DNA of 64,000 nucleotides, taken from Enoplolaimus lenunculus (Eukaryota > Nematoda > Enoplea > Enoplida > Thoracostomopsidae). Below the pieces are notes generated by a model. The model had not been told where the DNA came from, ran no database searches, and saw only the letters and a program-made list of their open reading frames with translations. The stretch spans positions 310,001 to 374,000 of the forward strand of contig JASANG010001128.1 of the NCBI GenBank assembly GCA_030248215.1, in the 5' to 3' direction. The position numbers and the translations under genes were made by a program. Below, one piece after another: positions 11,293 to 22,880 of the stretch (the stretch's first letter is position 1; each line of letters opens with the position of its first letter).

Positions 11293-11936
11293 GGCCCATA
11301 CGTTCAGAGGCGTCCAGTTTTCCTGCGGGACAACAATAGTGTTTGAGAGCACCATTTTCTGCTCCTTCTCGTGCATACCCGATTATATACCATTAAACTT
11401 TACCTGTTTTCCAGCAAAAATTTGCAGTTGCTGTCCCAGTCTCTCATGTTCCCGAAAGAAGCTTGTCCCGTTTTCCTGTTTTCCCAGCAAAAACTTGCAC
11501 TTGTCCCGTTTTCCTGTTTTCCCAGCAAAAACTTGCACATGGCCCGTTTTCCTGTTTTTCCAGCAAAAACTTGCATTTGTCCCGTTTTCCTGTTTTCCCA
11601 GCAAAAACTTGCACTTGTCCCGTTTTCCTATTTTCCCTGCAAAAACTTGCACTTGCCCCGTTTTCCCATTTACCGGAAACAAGCCGGTCCTATTTTCCAG
11701 CCAAAATGTGTTGCTGTCCCATTTTCCCAGCGAGAATTAGCAGCTGTCTCATTTCACCGAAACAAGGCTTCCATTTTCCCTGCGAAAATATGTCTCTGTC
11801 CCATTGTCTATCGAAAATTTGTACCTGTCCTATTTTCCCATTTGCCCGAAACAAAACTGTCCCATTTACCTTTTTTTAACTCTTGGGTGTTACTGTGCCA
11901 CGGGAGAACGGGACGTTCTTAAAAGTAACATTGGCC
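11293..11936. mobile_element. GGCC-family element with 38-bp minisatellite interior
   Basis: The left end GGCCCATACGTTCAGAGGCG and the right end (reverse complement GGCCAATGTTACTTTTAAGA) are diverged inverted repeats of the GGCC(A/C)ATG family. The interior at about 11461-11668 is a 38-bp tandem repeat built on TTGTCCCGTTTTCC and CCCAGCAAAAACTTGCA, with degenerate units to 11870. The 110-183-codon open frames on both strands are products of the repeat. No matching 8-bp flanks are visible. The element ends 35 bases before the acceptor of the SET-gene exon at 11972. Confidence 0.7.
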
Positions 11937-11971
11937 AAAGTGGAAGTCTACTAGTGAGTTTTTTATTTTAG

Positions 11972-14900
11972 GCGACCAAGTAATCAGAGATAACGGGTTG
12001 CTAGCCCGCGACACACAACAAAGACACATTTATTCGTTAAATACGGTTGGTGTTCCAAACAGCGAAAGGGTTAAAGAGAACTGTTACGCCAGTAATAAGA
12101 AAAACGGAGCATGCGGAAAAAAACAAGATTGTGTTTATGTCGACTTAGATGAAACTGCGACGAACGAAAATACGGATCATCGTAGCAATGAAGATGAAAC
12201 CTACAACGCTGTCACTTATTCCGATGTGCGGCGACTTCCACATGAACAGGGCAAGGGTAGACAGTTGCAAACAGAAAAGGAATTAAACAGCGAAGAAATA
12301 TATGATGAACATAGAAACAATTTAATTTTTGAAAACAGTAATTGTTTGACGAAACCGCTTACAGTGACCGCATACGGAAGTTCTAGTGCATTTAAACCGT
12401 TCAAACGTACGAATAACTACAACGCTGAAACTGATCACTCTGAAATTAATGGTGATTATCGTCCGAACTGTGACACACTGAGCAGCAGCGCTTATTGTGC
12501 TTCAAGATTTTCTGCGGCGAATGATTCGACTAATGTTGCGCCTGTCTATGTTGATAGCCATTCAGCCAGCGGTATGCATTTCAAAGAGGATAACACTATA
12601 GCATCTAGTATGTCGCAATCCGGATATTCAACTGATTGTGCAATTCCGTATACCGAACGACATTTGAATCGGAATCAACGCCTGATTGATGAGAAATATG
12701 AGCCATTTACATCGGAAAAAAATGACACTCAGCGAAGCATTGTGCCAATTAGGATTGCATCGAGGGACAACGTGCAAGTCTTGAACAACAATTCTTCTCA
12801 GCGTGCATTAAGCGTTAATGCTTCTGTTGGCAACGAGCCGGCAGGCAAATCAAATTGCACCGCAAGTGAAGCATCCGGTTGTTACAGAACTGTGTCAAAC
12901 AGCTCACTGAACATTCAGGCCGCTCATATCGCAGCAAGCGACCATAAATCAGCAACCACTCTGAAGACTGTTGTTGCAAGCAGTTGTGGTGAGCAAAATC
13001 ATTCACCGGAGATGTTACAAAGGCTTACTTCGGCTAACGCTGCTAACATGGAAACGCCTACTAGTGTTGCAGCTTTATGCACGAACAATTTCGTAACTCA
13101 TCCGCCATACAGTCAGTCCGAATATAGTGCGCCAAGGACCCATCACAATGTTTTAACTACCAGCACGCCATATAGCGTTGATTGTGTAACGTTAGCATCG
13201 TCAAATGATCGCAATGAGTTGGCAGCCAGCCAAGCTAAAATTGGTGTTTCAAACATTGTTACACCTCCTTACATCGATCGCACAGTCGCTGTTTCAAGTG
13301 GTGCAAATAATTCAACTGATAATCAGCCAATCGATCTTGCTTATAAGAATCGACAACACGTCGCTGATCTTGACTGCGCGGAAACCACCAGCAGTGGTGA
13401 CAGGCTTCCACCAAAGTACTATCCGGGATTTCAATCGGCTAATACTACAGCTCAACCTTTTGGAGCATGGAACGCAATTTTAGCTAATGATCATACTGCT
13501 AATGCCGGAGCGTCCAGAGTTATTTCTGCTGCATCCATCGGCACAAACGGTGACTGCAGTGCAAATGTCGTAAATACGTTCACCTCATACGACCACGTGC
13601 CAAAAACTGCATCTATGTCGGTTGCAACAAGCTCACATTTGTTGTCGACTTTAGATACAAATGAACCGCACAGGAACGATCGTTCAAACGTTACATCTCC
13701 ACATTCTATTTCATCGCCGCTTGCTGGAGACTGCAATTTGGAAAAAACGCAGAGTCTTGAAAGATCAGGTGTGTATTGAATTTTGTGACGCTATGAAGGT
13801 TGTAGCATTAAATAGCAGCATATATTTCCGCGACTTCTGAGCTAAAGAGTAAAAGCATATATTTCACCCAGACACGGTATTGGTCAGTGACAGTAGGACA
13901 GTAAGCCTGATATTGGGTCAAATGGACCAGATGATAAGGATGGCAGTTAATCTTAAGTATAACCCCAGACCCAATCTTAGCCTTGACCCCCAGTTTTTCC
14001 TAAGCCTAATGCGGGGTTCACGTTATAACTGGGGCAGCCCGGAACACGTTTTCGTCAACATAAAATGTTGTGATCTAAGTATATAGCGGTTATCTAGACA
14101 ACATGCGAACATGAATGACATTGGCTTACATAGCCCTGGTCTTCAGCATTCATCGCATACAAACAGGCATATGTCACATAATACCACGGGACATTTATGC
14201 GAATTACCTGTTCCAGGTTGACCCAGTTATAACGTGAACCCCGCATAAATGTATTGGCAAAACCAAATCTATGTGCAAGTGTGAGTCCAAATTTGTGTCT
14301 AAGGTTACGTATTCTTATACGTTTCGCTTATGAGTATGTGGAATTTACCTTATCGCACGAGTTTTAGACACTGCGATAGAAGCATCTACAGAAGAAGTCG
14401 ATGAAAAATCAGCAAAAGAAACTCAAAGCAGTCAAAGTAGCGAACTTGGTAGGTATAGTGCTACATGCATATGTCTAGTTGAACTGCGACTTTATATTTC
14501 AAGCAATCACCAAATTTGTACTTGTTGGCACAGTAATTAATGTTTCTTCAGTAAGGTGATGAAAACAAAAAGTGTGTTTACAAACTGTTATATCCAAGAA
14601 AAGTTAGGTAAATATAGTTTTAAGAGAAACTGCATTGCGCGTGCGTGTGTAGCCCTTCCACTCTTAACTTTTGGCGAACAGTGGTAAGTACCTATCCAGG
14701 CGATATCGCAGTAATATAAATTTATACCAATTTTAATAAGATTTCAGCTGGCCAAATTCATATTTATGTTCCAGATATGGACGACTCACTAGTTCTACGA
14801 ATACTCGATGTGGTGGAGTTGAAAGTAAGTGATCACACAAATCGTCCCGTTCGAATTAAGGTGAAACCAGTTATTACACCTGAACTGCTGGAAAACTTGT

Positions 14901-15328
14901 TTTTAAAAGATCTACCGGATCTAGAAATTCGTCCAGGTGGTCCTGGTTTAGGTGTGTTCGCGTTTCGAGAGTTTGAAACAGGTGAAGCTGTTGCAGCTTA
15001 TGTTGGCATCCGTATGTCTCAGGATACAGCTGAAGGCTTAGAGGCAGAAAGAAGTCATTTGGATAATCCAAATGACTACTTATATTTTTTTTGGTTCAAC
15101 AGAACCGGGTACTGCACTGACGCATTGAATACAACAACTCGTGTTGGGCGCTTTATTAATCATTCCAAAAAGCATCAAAACCTGAAGCCGTTTGTTTTCT
15201 TGATCAGTAGTGGACCACATGTCTTCTTCAAAGCCAAGCGCCATATTCGTATCGGAGAGCAGTTATTCTATGATTACGGAGATAGGAGAAAAAGCGTTTG
15301 TTCTAATTTTCCTTGGATGAAACGTTAA
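11972..15328 (+). CDS. KMT5A/PR-Set7-like SET-domain histone methyltransferase (3' exons)
   Basis: Three exons join in frame: 11972-13768, 14368-14448 and 14775-15328. Both introns are phase 1 (acceptor TTTTATTTTAG, donor CAG/GTGTGT; acceptor GTTTTAG, donor CTTG/GTAGGT; acceptor TGTTCCAG). The last exon encodes a SET domain: GPGLGVFAF, then YLYFFWFNRTGYCTDA, RVGRFINHS (cofactor and knot region) and FYDYGDR, ending FPWMKR. This order and the YDYGDR...PWxK ending match the H4K20 mono-methyltransferase KMT5A (SETD8), a nuclear enzyme acting on nucleosomes. Catalytic role is inferred from the family. The first exon adds about 599 residues rich in Ser, Thr, Asn and Ala, with loosely repeated PPY/TPYS-VDC phrases. 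It is much longer than the vertebrate N-terminus and looks disordered. The 5' end is not found; the exon at 11972 is internal. Confidence 0.8.
14011..14244. repeat. Palindromic MITE in an intron of the SET gene
   Basis: Inverted ends GCGGGGTTCACGTTATAACT and its complement at 14210-14244 bound about 230 bp of non-coding DNA. Related fragments occur near 1938, 23430-23500 and 36030. The element lies inside the intron 13769-14367. Confidence 0.7.
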
Positions 15329-15563
15329 AGGAGTATTGTATGGCAGAAACTGTATGTAAACTTGATCTCGTTTTTTGGGCGCATAGATGCAGCAGCACAA
15401 CCCGTTAGTATTTAGCAAATTGTAGCTACCCATGGTTTGCATACGTGATTAGTTACAAGAACGATTGCCAAACTGATAACAAAATACCATTGTTGATGTA
15501 ACTACAACCGGCATAGTAATTTTTTGGTTAAACTTACCACCATGATAAGGCTATAGGTATTTT
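15329..15563. other. Downstream of the SET gene, nothing recognised
   Basis: Presumed 3' untranslated and intergenic DNA after the stop codon at 15328. I see no clear AATAAA signal close to the stop. Confidence 0.4.
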
Positions 15564-15948
15564 CAAGGGTTCCAACAGGAACTAACTTTTACCGGAACAG
15601 GAACAGGAATTGAATTGAATTTCTTTGTATGAACCGGAATTTTAAATAATTTTGATCACCAAATTGCTGTTGGACTTTTTAGAAACCTTGTCAAAAATTT
15701 AATATCAAGCTTTACGAACACAAATCAGAACCAGTTTATTAGCAGACCAAAAATTGCAAAAGCAATCATTTTGAAATAACAATTTTTAAACGACAAAGCT
15801 TCTCATATTCAAATGATTAGTAATAATTTGCCACAAAACCGTAAAAAATTCCGGTTTCTGCATTTTTGAATGCATGAACAGGAATCGAAACAGGAATTGA
15901 ATTTTTGCAGGAATTACGGCCGGAACATAAATTCCGTTTGAACCCTTG
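15564..15948. mobile_element. Diverged CAGGGTGCAACCGG-family MITE
   Basis: The ends are CAAGGGTTCCAACAGGAA and TTTGAACCCTTG, with interior CCGGAATTTTAAA-type phrases. The flanking sequence repeats GTATTTT on each side, depending on how the terminal G is assigned. It resembles the family of 22123-22472 but is more diverged. Confidence 0.65.
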
Positions 15949-16646
15949 TATTTTGCAAATATCTAAAATTCCTCAGTTGGTTCTCGCAGCGTTTTAGACG
16001 ACACTTAATTCGAGGCTTACCCACGAACAATACTTTGAGCTCTTTTTCTTGGTTTAAAATTGCTCCTTTGTTTTTGTGGTTCATGTTTACTTGTTCATTT
16101 ACTGACTGTCTTACGGTCTTTGATTTACGAAATGTTCTTGTTGTAATGTTTTCATCATATGGTTTTTCGATTTCAATACAAATTACCATTTTAGCTACAG
16201 GCACCAGTTTTGTTTAATCATTGCACGCAATCTAAAACAAAGATTCGTGTTAACAGCAAGGTATCGTTGAAAAGTAGATCCTTAGACAGATTTATATATT
16301 ACCATAGGGGATCATAGGCGAAACTTTTGTTGCATGTGTTCAGTTCTTACCCGTATTTGCAAATGAGTGTTGCACCTATAGCCAGTCGGTGATAGGTCTT
16401 GTAACTTTTGAAACAGAGAATGGTGAGGTTTGAAATTCAGCACATTTATTGCATTCGATTTACTTGAATTCTGTTCAAATTTTGAGAACTGCAATTGTAG
16501 CCGTTCGTTGGTTTGAAAACTTATTGCTAACCTGTGAGAGATGCTATATGCATTTGAGAATTTGGGCCCTAGTGATGTGATTAATTTGCGTACTTTCTAT
16601 CTGAATCGTTTTGTTTATCCCGGTTCTATTGCGTTGTATGTCCAAG
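15949..16646. other. Non-coding DNA with a fragment of a TA-type element
   Basis: Short overlapping open frames at 15914-16217 lie on both strands and look like chance. The stretch 16340-16400 (TGTTGCACCTATAGCCAGTC, GGTGATAGGTCTTG) resembles the interior of the element at 39294-39512. Confidence 0.4.
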
Positions 16647-17771
16647 CAGGGCCGGATTAAGATGGTGGGAGGCGCGGGCCCATATGAACAGCAGGTTTGG
16701 AATCCCGTGTGACTAGGAGGCCCGGGGCCCATATGACTAGCAGGCCCGGGGTCCATATGACTAGCAGGCCCTTGTATTAAACAATTATTTTATACACCAG
16801 AGCTTAAAGTGATACATTTTAATGAAACATGCCAAAAGTAAGAAACCAAATTTACGGCCCCGGGACTGTTCCAAATTTGCACTAAGAGAAGTCAGTTACA
16901 ATTCCACCGAAGTTTAGAAATTTTGTGAAGTCCGAAAATGGACGGTGCGGAGCCCGTTTTCTTCCTTTTGAAACTTTTCGACCACCTTATTTTCCGAAAT
17001 TTTTTTCACACACTGTTAAAGTGGCACAGAATCCATGATTCAACCGAACCCGCACCCGAATTCGAATCCATTGCTAATTTGTCGAATCTGAGTCCGAATC
17101 CTACATGCTGCGAATTTCAGATATATCTATAATTTGTTTCAGAATATCAGCGCATTGCTAGCCTCAAAACTTTAAACGTTAGTATCAATTTCGAGTTCAA
17201 CCTCAGTTCTGAGATTTGTGACCTGCTATAAAAAACATTGATTTCTATAACAATTTACGTAAATTTAATTGCTTAAAAATATAAAACATATTGCCAAGCA
17301 CTGTTGGATTCGGCTTTTTGATTGGGATTTGTGTCAGAACCAAAACCGGGTCTGAATCTGAACCGCAAATTTTTTCCGAATCCGAAACCGAACCTTTGCT
17401 ACCACCCTGGTGTGAGTTGTTCAACTACTTCGGTGGTCAGAGGTTTTATCCAGAAGCAGGTATGCGCTAGGATATGAGTCTCCTAGAGAACTTCTCAACA
17501 TTTGAAAAAGTATTCTGTACACCTTTGTATAACCCTGCCGAAGGCTGAAGAACGCAATCAGTACTCCCCCAAAATTTTGTATCGTATAACCGCTGTTGGA
17601 ATAATAATAGTCGGCTGCCCCAAACAGGTCCTTGAGGGCTCCCCTATTGAATGTTTCACAGCTTGTATAACTTCGTGGTCCGCGAAAAAGATTTGTTGGC
17701 TTGTTATATCGTCGGTTTTTCGGTTGGTGGGAGGCCCGGGCCCCCCGGGACTTCCCTTTAATCCGGCGCTG
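16647..17771. mobile_element. 1.1-kb hAT-like non-autonomous element
   Basis: It starts CAGGGCCGGATTAAGATGG and ends TTTAATCCGGCGCTG, short inverted ends typical of the hAT superfamily. It is flanked by an exact 8-bp duplication, TGTCCAAG (16639-16646 and 17772-17779). No transposase was found inside. The interior contains CCCGGGGCCCATATGA-type repeats near the left end and a stretch of CGAATCC-rich DNA (17036-17412) that may be a nested element. Confidence 0.9.
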
Positions 17772-17779
17772 TGTCCAAG

Positions 17780-18954
17780 TTATAACCGTGATTTACGAAT
17801 ATGTATGTTTGACTTTTGCATGCATCTGCCGAACTACACCTGCGCAGATTGGTTTGTGACTTTTCTTTATCGCCTTCAAGTATACATCAAAGATATTTTA
17901 TGTAGCTGTGAGTAAGGCTTGTGTGTATATTCATATGTGTAGCACGTGTTACGATATAAATGCAAGAAACAGTTATATAATATAAATTAGTGAAAACGTC
18001 AGTGCCTGATTGCTCCGAATGTAAACAATGAGAACAAATGAAATATGTAACTTCTTAATAATATAATATGCTTCTGTGACTTGGTGTAAACTTGAAGTGT
18101 AAACTGCCGCAAAAAATGATACTTTGCGCACACGTGTTAGCAATTATAAGATTGTCGTGTGTCTAACTTTAAGTAGCGTTTAGTGTGGGTGAGTAAATCG
18201 CTACGAAAGTGTTATAGCTGCGTCTTGTGTCTTTGGACATGCGCTTAGTATGCTGCTATCAAACCCAGATTTAAACAGCCAAAGCCAATTTTTTACTTGA
18301 AAGATTAAATTCACCTTCAGTTAGAAATGTGCAGCCTAAATGTTGTTGGTATGTAAATATTGTTTATTAACGACTCATTTTTTCAGGTGTTTCGCGAAAT
18401 TGCTGCACAATTACTGCACGTTTTGCGAAAACGGTGAGATTTGTGATTAATTTTAGTATTTTTTGTAACGCGTAGTGTGTAAATATATCCGCTTAGCATT
18501 AATATCTAGCGCTGCAGGAGTAACAAGCTTTGCGATGTTCGCTCTCTACCTACTATCTAGCTATAAATCTTTGCACAGTCACTTCATATTTACAGCAGTT
18601 ACTTATATCTTGATTTTACATATGCATTCAGTTATTTATAACAAAAGGGTAATTTATCTCCCGTAAATTGGAATTAGTACAACCAAGATTGTATAATGAC
18701 AAGAGTGCAACACTTGAGGCCCCTATAGTGCAACATACATATTGTGTAACGTAGTGCTGAAACGGGTTGTAAAAATACGCGCTAAAATTCTCATTTCAAA
18801 ACTTATGTTGTTAGTTTAAATTATTGTCCTTTGAATGACACTTTGACGCGATCGAAACCTTAAAACTAAAGAACCATGCAAGTATTAGTCTTCGTTAATA
18901 GATGATCAGCTTATTTTCTGTTGTTTATAAAATCTTTTAAGGATAAACGTTCAG
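17780..18954. other. Intergenic or upstream intron DNA
   Basis: AT-rich DNA before the large-protein exon. A start ATG followed by a GTATGT donor at 18327-18351 could be a first exon, but its phase does not fit the exon at 18955, so it is not called. Nothing else is recognised. Confidence 0.35.
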
Positions 18955-21900
18955 ACATTTGACAAAATCATCCAATTGAAGCAAAATCGGGTTGAACATA
19001 GCAAAATTATTATCTCAATGTTACCGTGCGGTTTACTGAATCCGTTAGCGCTATACTGTACCGAATTTCTTTCTTCTGGTCGTCCACTTTATATGGCAGC
19101 CATTAAATTGGGTGTTCTGCTTATCCAACGAAACGCTATTGATTTGAAAACTGCGTGGCGCTCATGTCACATACAATCACAAGAATTTCGCGTAAACCAA
19201 GCTATAAACTTCGCTTTAAAATATCCTGTCGTTATTACACTATGTCCAATGAAAGCAAGACACACGATCTTTCATAAACTAGCGCATCATTCTGTTGAAC
19301 TTGAGCGCGCAAAACAAGTAGCTGAATTGGGTGATTTCTTAAGAATGGAGCGAGAAAAGCAGGCATGTATTGATAAACAATTGATAGTAGATCTGCTTCC
19401 CTTATTGAACATAAGTGAACGACCAATACTAAAGTATGCTGTGATGCGATCTCATCCAAGGTCTTGCCGTGAAAATACTATGATTGGAATTCATAGGACA
19501 AAATCAATAACAAACACTATAAGGTATAGGCTGGAGCAACTTTCTGTTGCACAACAGAAACTTGATTCACTAGTCAGTCAAGAACTGAATGCTGATACTA
19601 GCGCGTTAGAGACTATGAATACAATCGATAGGCAATTAGAGAATTTTCGGAGCCCTGAATCTTTGTTTGAGCTTTATTTTTACATGAAAAAATGTGCTGA
19701 TATGTCTACATCTGTTTTTGCCAGAGTAACAAACACTGAACACGACAGTGAGTTGTTCCGTTTATTAGTTCACCAAGTGCTATGTTTTGCATCAAGTAGA
19801 GGTTTGGAAATCCCAGGAGGGTATGAATACTTGTGTGCATCTATGGGTTTACCTCTTGTTGATCAAGAGTCTGTTGATATGCTAAAATTGAATGAACCAG
19901 TGGATTTGCTTGCGTGCGAGAGCAACAACGCTAAGTTGCGTGATGTAGCGAAAAAGTTAAAAGATTTAACGTACAAATTCTACCTAAGAAAAAAAAGACT
20001 TTTACTGAATAAACTAAGAAATATTAAGGTTATTCGAATTAACAGAGTCCCGGAAGTGATAAAGCGTTATCCTGACATTGGGTCACAAATCGAGAGCTTT
20101 GTCAGAAAAAACAACTGTGGGGCAGGTCCTTGGCGTAGGACTTCAGCGCTGACCATAGGCATAGGAAATGACGGTTTTTATCCTGTTACTCAGAAAGTCA
20201 CTTGCACTTCAATTCAACAGAGTTTAGCCGAAATGGAGAACCCGATCGTAATATCAAGATCACTGGTGAATAATTGTTGCGCACGCGCTGGTAAACGGCA
20301 AGAAAACAAATGCACTGCTTGTTCAAAGAAAAATCGAGAAAAATGTTTTTGTAACAAGCATTATGGCTTAGCTGATGTGATTTGGCAGCGCAGTAGTAAA
20401 GGCTTCAATTTAAAGTTTTCGGCAGACACCTACTGGAGTAATAGTAACTACCAAAACAAAACCTGGTTGGAAGAATCCACATTTAACACTCTTCGTATCG
20501 ATTCAGATGATCTTTCTGGACTCAAAACAGATACAATTGCTACTCATTCCCAGCATAAGTCATTAACAATTCGTGGAGAGCCAGTCCTGCGTCCACGCAC
20601 TGATTATAGGTATGAAAATAAAACTGTTATCCAAATTTCAACGATTTACATACCAAAACGGCCGGGAATTGAACGAAGGGTGCTAGGTATTGTCAAGCAT
20701 AACGTAGGCTTTAAGAAGTCTGCCACACAGCACTACTGCGATCGTGCACCGGTTATGTCTGAATACAAAAACATTAAAGTATGTCTACATCGAAGGGATG
20801 GGGCCGGGGACGAGGCCCCGGACAAAAAACAACCGCAGTTTTGGGCGGCATACGAGCATTATACACAAAAGCATTATTTGACGGTTATCACTGTTAGGTT
20901 TCCGGGGGGTTCGTTTTTAAACACTGTTGAACGAGCAAACGGGGCATTAGTTATGGCGCACAGTAATCTGCACGTGCCTTCTACGTTAATTCATCACAAT
21001 GTCAGCACGAAAACCAACACGGATCTTCAAAAATTGCGCGAAAATATGGATGCCGCATCACAGTTGTACATTGAGCACGTTACGCGGTCTGAACCAACAT
21101 TTATGGGAACTAAAATAGAGTATCGAGCTGGCGCAAGTGATTCTCCGATTCCTGAAGACGTTCTCAGAGCTTTTTTATACGGACCAAGTGCGCAGTCGGA
21201 TCGCTTTAAGAATAGTCATCCTGATAGTTGGGAACTGTTTAAAACTGTCGAACAAATTAGACGCGATCACGAAATGCTTGACAATAACAAATACTTCTAC
21301 GGCTTAAAAGTGTTATGCGAGAATTCAAAATGTTTGCATCCAGTTTGCCGAATTGCTAAAATTGATACTGATCTGCGCCACAGTGTGTAAGTAGCTTTGT
21401 TGTGCGATATCTAAGCTAATAATGATACAGTGTAGACTTTCAAAGAAAACAATTGTAATCTTTAACTTTAAGGGTATCGCATAATTTTGTTTGAGTTAAC
21501 AAGCTTAAATTAAAAACAAAGAAATATGCCAAAAACGTTTATAGTATGATTTTATCTCAAACTACTTCTGTAAAGTACACTATGATGGAGAAGCATCAAA
21601 AATTTCAATTTGAGTTATAGATTTTCCTTGGGTAGAAGACATACTGCAATAGTATGTCAATATTAAATACGCATGAGCAAAGAAAAGTAAATGATTATTT
21701 CTCAAATTAAATTTGTTAATTGAACACTATAATTACACCATAAAATCTATTGCATGTGTATGTTTAATTATCACTTCCTCGGTTGCAGAAAAAACTTCAA
21801 CTGGTATCACGGTGGGCCTCATTTTTCTTTTGTGCCATGGCCTGTGCCACATCCAGATGCTCCAACACAATGGGGAACGCCAAATTGCGCTACATGCGAC

Positions 21901-22880
21901 GGTCTCTGCAGGGGTCACTACCTTGAAGGTACATCCGTGTCAATGCAATCAGGGATACAGTATATTATATTGTTATCTTTGTGCCGACTACTCTAAAAAT
22001 AGAATATTTCTTAAAGGCTGGCGCTAATAGAATTTTTTAACCTGTTTTGGCCAAAAAACTACTCGCAAAACTTTTAATTTCAAAAACAAAACTTAGGCAA
22101 AATATGATGTTTTGCTCAAAGGCAAAGTGCAACCGGAATTATAAAATACCGGAACCGGAAAGTCAAAAAATACCGAAACCGGAAAACAAAAAATACACGT
22201 TACCGAAAATAATGGTGTAAACACGTCATTTAGTTTGCCAAAATACTGAAAGAAATGCAGCAGCTGGAAACGTATGATGAACTATGGAGTATGACACAAA
22301 TTCAAAATTTTGACAATACACGCTCGGATAATTCTAGAAAAATAAGATAGGATGATATGCCAATTGTTCTTTAATTTTCGAATTAGAAAAATTTTCACTT
22401 GCAAAAATAACTGAAAATTCCGGAGAAAAATACATTGCCGGAACCGGAACCAGAACTCCGCCTTGCACCCTGCTCAAAGGTTATTTGCTAATAGATTTCT
22501 AAACGAAAATTTTTATCAAAAAACATCGCTTATCGGAAAAGTTCGTCGTTTTCTTACAAGAAATGGAACTATATCGGTTTTGCACAAAGCAATTTGCAGT
22601 ATACATTTTCGCAATGTTGTTCTTTTAAGCAGCAGAAGCTGTTTCTGCAGCAATCCGAGATCCAACTTGCCAGATGAAAACTTATCCTTCTCTGATTATT
22701 CGACAGCATATTGACAAGTGTCGCAAAGCAAATCCCCAGTTAAACCCAAAAGCAGATATGCGAGATTTGGCGAAAAAGTGTTTGCTTCGCGAAGACGAAG
22801 TTGATTGGCTGCTTCATCATGAGTGGCAAAAGTTTAGAAAATCAAATACTAAAGAAATAAACGATTTCAGCTCAGAGTAA
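18955..22880 (+). CDS. Large protein with RRDGAGDEAP motif, Cys clusters and HTH-like tail
   Basis: Three exons join in frame: about 18955-21386, 21789-21928 and 22651-22880 (donors GT/GTAAGT and GAAG/GTACAT, acceptors GGTTGCAG and TTTCTGCAG; phases 2 and 1 match). The first in-frame ATG after the acceptor at 18954 is at 19018, so a 5' exon may be missing. Counting from codon 18976, there is a Cys-rich patch at 434-459 (CCARAGKRQENKCTACSKK), the motif RRDGAGDEAP at 606-615, LNTVERANG at 648-656 and C-x4-C-x4-C near the exon end. Exon 2 adds a C-x2-C-x3-C-x2-H cluster (CATCDGLCRGHY). Exon 3 adds a helix-turn-helix-like stretch (LAKKCLLREDEVDWLLHHEW). From memory this layout resembles a large uncharacterised family in cnidarians, sponges and fish; the spaced D/E residues could be a DDE-like core. 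Function unknown. No terminal inverted repeats were seen. Confidence 0.7.
22123..22472. mobile_element. CAGGGTGCAACCGG-family hAT-like MITE (intact)
   Basis: A 350-bp element with ends CAAAGTGCAACCGGAAT and CCTTGCACCCTG, flanked by an exact 8-bp duplication CTCAAAGG (22115-22122, 22473-22480). It has no coding capacity and sits in the second intron of the large-protein gene. Confidence 0.92.

Larger units (their letters stand above)
9400..11388. repeat. Tandem duplication unit 2 (1,989 bp)
   Basis: Second copy of 7411-9399. The junction reads GATTATATA/ATGTGCTAAA, while the right flank of unit 2 continues GATTATATACCATTAAAC. The unit boundary falls inside the array element that begins at 11293, so that element's left end is present twice (9304 and 11293). 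Confidence 0.9.

Noticed and set aside
11339-11922. Phe/Pro/Lys-rich frames of 110-183 codons
   Set aside because: Products of the 38-bp array, open on both strands.
18327-18351. First coding exon MCSLNVV of the large-protein gene
   Set aside because: A GTATGT donor is present, but joining to the acceptor at 18954 gives the wrong phase and an immediate stop.
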